Positions 1-4,077 of a stretch of DNA of 5,841 nucleotides are shown one piece after another. Position numbers and translations under genes: made by a program. Where the stretch lies: positions 1 through 5,841 of the forward strand of contig CALWXI010000212.1 in NCBI GenBank assembly GCA_944385455.1, read 5' to 3'. How positions within the stretch are numbered: position 1 is the first letter of the stretch; each line of letters starts with the position of its first letter. Below the pieces are notes generated by a model. It worked only from the letters and a program-made list of their open reading frames with translations, was not told the DNA's origin and searched no databases. This stretch comes from an uncultured Oscillospiraceae bacterium (GTDB lineage: Bacteria; Bacillota; Clostridia; Oscillospirales; Oscillospiraceae).

Positions 1-11
1 GAAATCCGTCT

Positions 12-70
12 GGGGTGTCGGTTTACCCGACATCCTCGCAGCCTGGGCGGCACATCGCCGGGGAGGCTGC
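12..70. other. Two adjacent hairpins in an unassigned stretch
   Basis: Bases 1-130 contain no gene I recognise. Two stem-loops sit side by side. Bases 12-21 pair with 27-36 (10 bp, two G-T pairs). Bases 38-44 pair with 64-70 (7 bp), with an inner 4-bp stem 46-49/56-59. Short open frames cross the region on both strands, but none has a visible start or a recognisable motif. It could be the 3' end of a structured RNA or of a gene cut by the window edge. Neither hairpin is followed by a U-run, so they are not convincing terminators. Confidence 0.3.
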
Positions 71-87
71 ACCCCCTTAAAAATCTG

Positions 88-110
88 TAAAGGGAAAAAT
101 AAAGGGAAAA
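88..110. repeat. 12-bp A-rich tandem repeat, two copies
   Basis: The unit TAAAGGGAAAAA occurs at 88-99 and again at 100-110, the second copy ending one base short of identity. The unit resembles a Shine-Dalgarno core in A-rich DNA, but no start codon in a usable frame follows. It lies just beyond the tRNA terminator. No function can be assigned. Confidence 0.4.
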
Positions 111-125
111 CACCTGCCCAAATAG

Positions 126-167
126 CATAAAAAGAACCTTGAAACCGTTGCGGCTTCAAGGTTCTTT
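126..167 (-). terminator. Intrinsic terminator of the tRNA operon
   Basis: Bases 131-143 and 155-167 form a perfect 13-bp inverted repeat. The loop has a further 3-bp stem (145-147 with 151-153). Read on the minus strand the stem runs into TTCTTTTTATG, which gives the U-tract. It begins four bases past the encoded CCA end of tRNA-fMet, so it ends the Leu-fMet transcript. On the plus strand no comparable U-run follows. Confidence 0.88.
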
Positions 168-170
168 GTC

Positions 171-246
<76 letters not shown>

Positions 247-255
247 ATATGAACT

Positions 256-342
256 TGGTGCCGGTGACCGGACTCGAACCGGTACAGTATCGCTACCGGG
301 GGATTTTAAGTCCCCTGTGTCTACCAATTCCACCACACCGGC
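256..342 (-). tRNA. tRNA-Leu (anticodon UAA)
   Basis: An 87-nt class II tRNA with the long variable arm expected for leucine. The acceptor stem is GCCGGTG against CACCGGC, followed by discriminator A73 and an encoded CCA (256-258). The anticodon stem GGGGA/UCCCC carries the loop CUUAAAA, so the anticodon is UAA (complement at 306-308). It reads UUA and, by wobble, UUG. These are rare codons in this GC-rich genome, so one gene of this type may suffice. It is the first gene after the promoter at 361-389. Confidence 0.96.
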
Positions 343-360
343 AGCTGTTCGGCAATGTTT

Positions 361-389
361 AGAATACCACATCGGAATGGGATTGTCAA
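361..389 (-). promoter_or_regulatory. Vegetative promoter of the tRNA operon
   Basis: On the minus strand a perfect -35 TTGACA (complement of 384-389) is followed after exactly 17 bases by TATTCT (complement of 361-366). This is a near-consensus sigma-A promoter. Transcription would begin about 12-15 bases before tRNA-Leu. A consensus-strength promoter with a very short leader is what a stable-RNA operon should have. Confidence 0.88.
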
Positions 390-409
390 GGTTTTCTTTA
401 AAAAAGTTT

Positions 410-416
410 TTCGACA
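410..416 (-). promoter_or_regulatory. Single Spo0A-box-like heptamer
   Basis: The minus strand reads TGTCGAA, an exact match to the Spo0A (0A) box. It lies about 21 bases upstream of the tRNA promoter -35 and about 55 bases upstream of the possible promoter of the 24-codon ORF. A given 7-mer is expected roughly 0.7 times by chance in a window of this size on both strands, so this copy alone is weak evidence. Confidence 0.25.
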
Positions 417-447
417 AGAAAAAATTTGAAGTGGGAGCATCGTTTCG

Positions 448-477
448 TGCAATTTTCCCCGCTGGGGCGCATATACT
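448..477 (+). promoter_or_regulatory. Possible promoter of the 24-codon ORF
   Basis: TATACT at 472-477 matches the sigma-A -10 box at five of six positions, but no good -35 lies 16-18 bases upstream. Read instead as CATATACT (470-477), it is close to the -10 sequence of the sporulation factor sigma-E, with a partial -35-like TGCAATTT 14 bases upstream (448-455). A short inverted repeat, CCCC-GCT-GGGG, lies between the two. Transcription would start about 25 bases before the ORF start. The assignment rests mainly on the -10 and on the downstream gene signals. Confidence 0.4.
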
Positions 478-510
478 GAGAGGAACCCGGATGCAAAGGA
501 GGATACGCCA

Positions 511-585
511 ATGAGAAGCTGCACATACACCGGAGACGTGGATGATTTGATCTTCGAGGACGGCTGGTTCATCAGCCAGCGCTGA
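511..585 (+). CDS. 24-residue acidic small protein, function unknown
   Basis: I do not recognise this product. The ATG follows a perfect AAAGGAGG (495-502) with an ideal 8-base spacer, and the ORF ends nine bases before a strong terminator. It is thus a complete stand-alone unit. The 24 residues have five acidic (D9, D11, D12, E16, D17) and two basic positions (R2, R24), one Cys (C4) and an aromatic patch GWF (18-20). The core runs GDVDDLIFEDGW. There is no signal peptide or membrane segment. It converges on mnmA, whose transcript could run antisense into it. A seven-codon frame (491-514) overlaps its start by ATGA and might act as a leader. It could be a real small protein, a leader peptide with nothing downstream, or a small RNA with a chance ORF. 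The RBS quality favours translation. Confidence 0.62.
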   Translation: MRSCTYTGDVDDLIFEDGWFISQR

Positions 586-593
586 CACGTGTG

Positions 594-619
594 GGACGCC
601 GCGGAAGCGGCGTCCTTTT
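594..619 (+). terminator. GNRA-loop terminator after the 24-codon ORF
   Basis: Bases 594-602 pair perfectly with 607-615 (9 bp, GC-rich) around a GGAA tetraloop, followed by TTTT (616-619). This is a textbook intrinsic terminator for the plus strand. On the minus strand the same hairpin lies ten bases past the mnmA stop but lacks a U-run, so it is at best a weak terminator or 3'-end stabiliser for mnmA. Confidence 0.85.
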
Positions 620-624
620 GCGTA

Positions 625-1686
625 TCAGCCGCAGATTGTCCCTCCGCCCACTACTTTTTCGCCGTCATACAGCACCACCGCCTGGCCGGAGGTGACAGCC
701 CGCTGGGGCTCCTCAAACACCACCCGGATGCGTCCGCCCGGCAGCGGTTCCGCCGTGGCGGCGGCTTCCCGCTGGCTGTATCGGGTCTTGGCAGTGACGG
801 CCATGGGGCCGGTGAGCTCGGGAACGGAGATGAAATTCACCGCTTCGGCGATGAGCTCCCGGGTGTAAAGGGCGCTGTCCGGTCCCAGAACGATGCGGTG
901 GGTATCCAGCTCTTTGCGCACCACATATACCGGCTCGCCGGTGCTGACCCCCAGGCCCTTGCGCTGCCCGGTGGTATAGCACTCCAGCCCACGGTGGCGG
1001 CCCAGCACCCGGCCGGTGAGGTCCACGAAGTCTCCGGGCACCGGTTCCACGCCGCCGTAGCGCCGGAGAAAGGCGGGGTAGTCGCCGTCGGGGATGAAGC
1101 AGATGTCCTGGCTGTCGGCCTTGCCGGCATTGGACAATCCGGCCTCCTCCGCCAGCCGCCGCAGTGCCGGCTTTTCATAGGTCCCCACCGGCAGCAGCAG
1201 GTGGCGCAGCTGGTGCTGGGTCAGCTGGTAGAGCACATAGCTCTGATCCTTCCGGGGATCCTGCCCCCGCAGGAGCAGATGGCGGCCGGCGGCCTCGTCG
1301 TATCCGATCCGGGCATAGTGGCCGGTGGCGAGAAACTCCGCGCCGTGGTTCAGGGCCCAGTCCAGCAGGGCGCCGAATTTGACGGCACGGTTGCAGTCGA
1401 TGCAGGGGTTGGGCGTCCGGCCCCGGACGTACTCCGATACAAAGCGGTCCATCACCTCCCGGGCAAAAAGGTCCTGGAGGTCCAGCACCGTATGCGGGAT
1501 GCCAATGGCGGCGGCCGCCTCCCTGGCGGCGTCGATGTCCTCCGAGGAGCCGCACAGACCGGGCCGGTCCTTGCAGGTGTGAAGGCGCAGGGTAACGCCG
1601 GAGACGGCGTAGCCCGCCTGACGAAGCAAAAGCGCTGCGCCCGCGCTGTCCACGCCGCCGCTCATGGCCACACACACGGCAGTCAC
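625..1686 (-). CDS. mnmA: tRNA-specific 2-thiouridylase MnmA
   Basis: MnmA puts sulfur on C2 of wobble uridine 34 in tRNA-Lys, -Glu and -Gln in the cytoplasm, using ATP to adenylate the base and sulfur relayed from a cysteine desulfurase. The 353-residue protein has the family's usual length. It shows the PP-loop SGGVDS (9-14), ATGHYAR (120-126), KDQSY (146-150) and two conserved cysteine segments: NPCIDCN with C95 and C98, and DSQDICF with C196. C95 and C196 match the catalytic pair (E. coli C102 and C199), and C98 matches the third conserved cysteine. A C-terminal beta-barrel part follows about residue 270. The start is GTG, set by AAAGGAGG (1695-1702) with 8-base spacing, directly before the PP-loop strand. 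It lies 79 bases downstream of the kinase-like gene on the same strand with no strong promoter between, so co-transcription is likely. C38 and C45 form an extra pair in the early loop. Confidence 0.96.
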   Translation of the reverse strand: MTAVCVAMSGGVDSAGAALLLRQAGYAVSGVTLRLHTCKDRPGLCGSSEDIDAAREAAAAIGIPHTVLDLQDLFAREVMDRFVSEYVRGRTPNPCIDCNRAVKFGALLDWALNHGAEFLATGHYARIGYDEAAGRHLLLRGQDPRKDQSYVLYQLTQHQLRHLLLPVGTYEKPALRRLAEEAGLSNAGKADSQDICFIPDGDYPAFLRRYGGVEPVPGDFVDLTGRVLGRHRGLECYTTGQRKGLGVSTGEPVYVVRKELDTHRIVLGPDSALYTRELIAEAVNFISVPELTGPMAVTAKTRYSQREAAATAEPLPGGRIRVVFEEPQRAVTSGQAVVLYDGEKVVGGGTICG

Positions 1687-1765
1687 AGGGGCATCCTCCT
1701 TTCACATCTTTGGGTCAGATTACACCTCGGAATGGGGCGAAAAAGCGAAAAATCTGTCGAGGCGG

Positions 1766-2575
1766 TCAATCCTGGCTCCGAACCAGAAAGGCCTGGGACG
1801 GCAGAGCGTCCGCCAGGGCCAGCAGCGTCCGGTTGAAGCCGCCGGCATAGTCAAAGGCCACGTCCCGCACCGTCGTGCCAGCCTGCCGGTCCGGTAAAGA
1901 AAGGGTAAAGCGGCTGCCCTTGCCGGGGTGGGACTCAGCTATGAGGGTGCCGCCGTGGCCTTGGGCAATGCGGCGGCACAGCGGCAGGCCCAGACCCAGC
2001 CCGTGGGGCAGGGGATCCTGCTCCAATGGCGTGCGGTAGCGGTCAAAGAGTGTGGGAAGACGTTCCGGTGGGATGCCGCAGCCGGTGTCCGTCACCGACA
2101 GCAGCAGGTGCCCCTGGCTCCGCCGCAGCTCCACAGTGACGGTGCCGCCGGCGGAGGTGAATTTCAGTGCGTTGGAGAGCAGGTGATACACCAGCTGTTC
2201 CAGGGTGTCAGGATGCAGCGCGCAGACATGGCGCTCCATGGCACAGACAAACCGCACCTCCAGCCCCAGCAGCGGGGCCAGACCGGCGGTACGGGCGCAG
2301 ATGTCGCTCACCAGAGACACGATGTCCCGGTTCTGGAGGGGCAGGGGATCGTCATTTTGCAGATACGCCGCAGCGGAGAGGCTGTTCACCAGCCGCAGCA
2401 GCTGGTAGTAGCTTTGGTCCAGAATGGCGGCCCGGGCGTCCAGCTGGGGATCCTTCTCGCGGGCGTCGGCGGGAGCCAGCTGTGCGGCGGCCAGGTGCAG
2501 GTTGCTCAGCGCGATGCGCAGCTGGGCTGCCACACTGGGGAACAGCGCGGCGAGATTGGATTGCTCCGGCTCCAT
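1766..2575 (-). CDS. Soluble histidine-kinase-like protein lacking the H-box His
   Basis: A 269-residue cytoplasmic protein with a two-helix dimerisation (DHp-like) region at about 8-75 and a HATPase_c domain at about 80-226. The ATPase motifs are intact: N-box HLLSNALKF (131-139; N135, K138), G1 DTGCGIP (163-169), F-box LFDRY (176-180) and G2 GLGLGL (192-197). The H-box aligns as VAAQLRIALSNL (15-26) against the usual VSHELRTPLxxI, so the phospho-accepting His is Ala17 and the next Glu is Gln18. It may therefore bind ATP without autophosphorylating, acting as a phosphatase, decoy or inhibitor of another kinase or of a response regulator. There is no sensor domain, membrane segment or partner regulator. 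A 40-residue tail follows the ATPase. ATG 2575 is chosen for its AAAGGAGG (2581-2588). The frame continues upstream to a hydrophobic ATG at 2671, but that overlaps the likely -10. The promoter abuts tandem Spo0A boxes. Confidence 0.85.
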   Translation of the reverse strand: MEPEQSNLAALFPSVAAQLRIALSNLHLAAAQLAPADAREKDPQLDARAAILDQSYYQLLRLVNSLSAAAYLQNDDPLPLQNRDIVSLVSDICARTAGLAPLLGLEVRFVCAMERHVCALHPDTLEQLVYHLLSNALKFTSAGGTVTVELRRSQGHLLLSVTDTGCGIPPERLPTLFDRYRTPLEQDPLPHGLGLGLPLCRRIAQGHGGTLIAESHPGKGSRFTLSLPDRQAGTTVRDVAFDYAGGFNRTLLALADALPSQAFLVRSQD

Positions 2576-2666
2576 GTGCCCCTCCTTTCCAGCGCAGAAC
2601 ACGCCGGGAATAGCATTTGCCGCAGGCACGGCGAAAACCGTGGGAATGACTGGCTGCAGCACCAAC

Positions 2667-2695
2667 AGCATAGCAAACTCCCCGGGAGAAAACAA
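2667..2695 (-). promoter_or_regulatory. Probable promoter of the kinase-like gene
   Basis: The minus strand has TTGTTT (complement of 2690-2695), a 17-base spacer and TATGCT (complement of 2667-2672). Each box matches four or five of six sigma-A consensus positions. The start point would be near 2660, giving a leader of about 85 bases. The weak -35 and the Spo0A-box array ending only six bases upstream fit an activated promoter. Confidence 0.5.
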
Positions 2696-2700
2696 GAAAA

Positions 2701-2730
2701 TTGTTGAACTTTGTCGAATTTTGTCGAATA
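2701..2730 (+). promoter_or_regulatory. Three tandem 10-bp repeats containing Spo0A boxes
   Basis: Three consecutive decamers read TTGTTGAACT, TTGTCGAATT and TTGTCGAATA. The second and third contain exact TGTCGAA heptamers (2712-2718, 2722-2728), the known recognition sequence of Spo0A. The first has one mismatch (2702-2708). The 10-bp period puts the boxes on one face of the helix, the spacing known for tandem 0A boxes bound by Spo0A dimers. The array lies six bases upstream of the -35 of the kinase-like gene and about 57 bases upstream of the main gap -35. Confidence 0.65.
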
Positions 2731-2744
2731 CGTCCGGCACAACA

Positions 2745-2753
2745 TGGTAAAAT
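2745..2753 (+). promoter_or_regulatory. Possible extended -10 promoter upstream of gap
   Basis: TGGTAAAAT has the extended -10 form TGn followed by TAAAAT (2748-2753). No -35 lies at 17 bases; the nearest TTGTCG (2721-2726) is 21 bases away and belongs to the Spo0A-box array. If used, it would be a second, upstream start for gap, and Spo0A bound at the array would occupy its -35 region. Confidence 0.25.
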
Positions 2754-2765
2754 GAAAGAACTGTG

Positions 2766-2780
2766 CGCAAAGTTACGCAA
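2766..2780. repeat. CGCAA direct repeat at 10-bp period
   Basis: CGCAA occurs at 2766-2770 and 2776-2780, exactly one helical turn apart and ending six bases before the gap -35. The placement would suit an operator, but I do not recognise the motif and five-base repeats occur often by chance. Confidence 0.25.
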
Positions 2781-2786
2781 TGATTA

Positions 2787-2815
2787 TTTACATTGATGGA
2801 AACAAGTGGTACAAT
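2787..2815 (+). promoter_or_regulatory. Main promoter of gap
   Basis: TTTACA (2787-2792), a 17-base spacer and TACAAT (2810-2815) give five of six matches in each sigma-A box. Transcription would begin near 2822, leaving a leader of about 53 bases before the gap ATG. No riboswitch-like fold is evident in that leader. Confidence 0.8.
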
Positions 2816-2874
2816 AAAAAAAACCTGCGGAAAACTGGCGGGTAAATTTATGGAACAGGGAAGGGAACACGAGC

Positions 2875-3903
2875 ATGGCGATTAAAGTAGGCATCAACGG
2901 CTTCGGCCGCATCGGCAGAGTGGCGCTGCGCAGCATGGTGGAGCGGGGCAGCAGCAGCTATCAGATCTGCGGCATCAACCTGCGCAACGCGGATCTGGAC
3001 TATATGGTCTACCAGGTGAAGTACGACTCCGTGTTCCGTACCTTCCGGGGCATGGTGGAGCATGACGAGCGCCACCTCATCATCAACGGCAAGAAGATCC
3101 GGGTATACAGCGAGAGCGACGCCTCCCTGATCCCCTGGGACGACTGCGAGGCTGAGTACATCATTGAGTCCACCGGCGCCTATAACTCCACGGAAAAAGC
3201 CTCCGTCCATCTGCAAAACGGCGCCAAGAAGGTCATCATCTCCGCGCCCGCCAAGGATGACTGCACGCCCACCTTTGTCATGGGCGTCAATCACAAGAGC
3301 TATACGCCGGACATGAACGTGGTATCCAACGCCTCCTGCACCACCAACTGCCTGGCTCCCATGACCAAGGTCATCAATGACACCTTCGGCATCCGTCAGG
3401 CGCTGATGTCCACCATTCACTCCGCTACCGCAAAGCAGAAGGCGGTGGACTCCCGGGCGGGCCGGGATTGGCGCACCGGCCGCAGCGTCCTGGGCAACAT
3501 CATCCCTTCCTCCACCGGCGCGGCCAAGGCCGTGGGCCAGGTGATTCCGGAGCTGAAGGGCCGCATGACGGGCATGAGCTTCCGGGTGCCTACCAATGAT
3601 GTCTCCGTGGTGGACCTCACCGCCCGGCTGATCCATCCCGCCAGCTACCACGATGTGTGCGTGGCCATGCAGAACGCCGCCCGCAACAGCATGAAGGGCA
3701 TCATCACCTGTACCAGCGACCAGGTGGTTTCCTCGGATCTGACAGGGTTTACCGAGACATGCATCTTCGACGAGACGGCGGGCATCATGCTGGACGATGA
3801 TTTCGTCAAACTCATCGCCTGGTATGACAACGAGTGGGGCTATACCAACAAGCTCCTGGACCTCATCGCGCATATGTATGAGGTGGATTACGCCGACCGC
3901 TGA
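2875..3903 (+). CDS. gap: Glyceraldehyde-3-phosphate dehydrogenase (class I)
   Basis: It oxidises glyceraldehyde 3-phosphate to 1,3-bisphosphoglycerate with NAD(P)+ and phosphate, in cytoplasmic glycolysis. The 342-residue length is typical. Visible are the Rossmann motif NGFGRIGR (8-15), the active site SNASCTTNC with Cys155, the base His182, STGAAKAVG (213-221), the substrate Arg237 in SFRVPT, and WYDNEWGY (316-323) with the nicotinamide-contacting Asn319. The middle section (NIIPSSTGAAKAVG, then TGMSFRVPT) resembles the E. coli GapA / eukaryotic branch more than Bacillus GapA. The motif that normally reads IND, whose Asp holds the adenosine ribose of NAD, reads INL (34-36), so cofactor preference is uncertain. 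The ATG is preceded by GGGAAGGGA, a moderate RBS. It has its own promoter and terminator, so it is monocistronic and not part of a gap-pgk-tpi operon here. Confidence 0.95.
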   Translation: MAIKVGINGFGRIGRVALRSMVERGSSSYQICGINLRNADLDYMVYQVKYDSVFRTFRGMVEHDERHLIINGKKIRVYSESDASLIPWDDCEAEYIIESTGAYNSTEKASVHLQNGAKKVIISAPAKDDCTPTFVMGVNHKSYTPDMNVVSNASCTTNCLAPMTKVINDTFGIRQALMSTIHSATAKQKAVDSRAGRDWRTGRSVLGNIIPSSTGAAKAVGQVIPELKGRMTGMSFRVPTNDVSVVDLTARLIHPASYHDVCVAMQNAARNSMKGIITCTSDQVVSSDLTGFTETCIFDETAGIMLDDDFVKLIAWYDNEWGYTNKLLDLIAHMYEVDYADR

Positions 3904-3917
3904 CCTCTCCCCCGCAC

Positions 3918-3958
3918 AAAACGCCCCCGGTTGCCGCATTGCGGCACCGGGGGCGTTT
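3918..3958 (+). terminator. Very strong hairpin terminator after gap
   Basis: Bases 3919-3930 pair perfectly with 3947-3958 (12 bp), then 3932-3937 with 3941-3946 (6 bp), leaving one bulged T and a three-base loop. The stem begins 15 bases after the gap stop and ends in GTTT. The downstream U-run is short, but the stem is exceptionally stable. Read in reverse it ends in GTTTTG, so it may also block minus-strand transcription. Confidence 0.8.
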
Positions 3959-4017
3959 CACGTGCATTTTACAAAGCTTTTGCCATATCGTGGTGTTCCG
4001 GAGGAGGCCGGAGAAGG

Positions 4018-4023
4018 TATACT
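4018..4023 (+). promoter_or_regulatory. Possible -10 box of the alkaline phosphatase gene
   Basis: TATACT lies about 55 bases before the chosen start codon, in the right place for a -10 box, with no convincing -35 at 16-18 bases. Weak sigma-A promoters of this sort often need an activator. One TTTACA (3968-3973) lies upstream, but a single copy is not a PHO box. Confidence 0.4.
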
Positions 4024-4077
4024 GAGCGCGGCTTCCAACGAGGCATCATAATGATAGAGAAAAGAGGAATGAATGGA

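Noticed and set aside
594..615. Hairpin as a terminator for mnmA on the minus strand
   Set aside because: The stem is usable in both directions, but on the minus strand it is followed by CACACG with no U-run, so only the plus-strand call is supported.
1703..1765. Promoter for mnmA between it and the kinase-like gene
   Set aside because: A TAATCT-like -10 is present on the minus strand, but no acceptable -35 lies at normal spacing, so read-through from upstream is the simpler explanation.
589..1836. 415-residue plus-strand ORF opposite mnmA
   Set aside because: It is a shadow of mnmA in GC-rich DNA. It has no RBS or motif, its low-complexity His, Gly and Gln content is typical of antisense frames, and mnmA is unambiguous.
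2576..2671. N-terminal extension of the kinase-like protein from ATG 2671, adding a hydrophobic 32-residue segment
   Set aside because: The extension's ATG overlaps the likely -10 box TATGCT, so the transcript would start after it. The internal ATG 2575 has the perfect AAAGGAGG. A membrane-anchored longer form cannot be fully excluded if an upstream promoter exists.
2848..3939. 363-residue minus-strand ORF opposite gap
   Set aside because: It is an antisense shadow with no RBS and no motif, and it crosses the gap terminator hairpin.
3968..3973. TTTACA as a possible PHO box upstream of the alkaline phosphatase gene
   Set aside because: Phosphate-regulator sites are multiple direct repeats, and only one copy is visible. 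It also has no good -10 at 17 bases.
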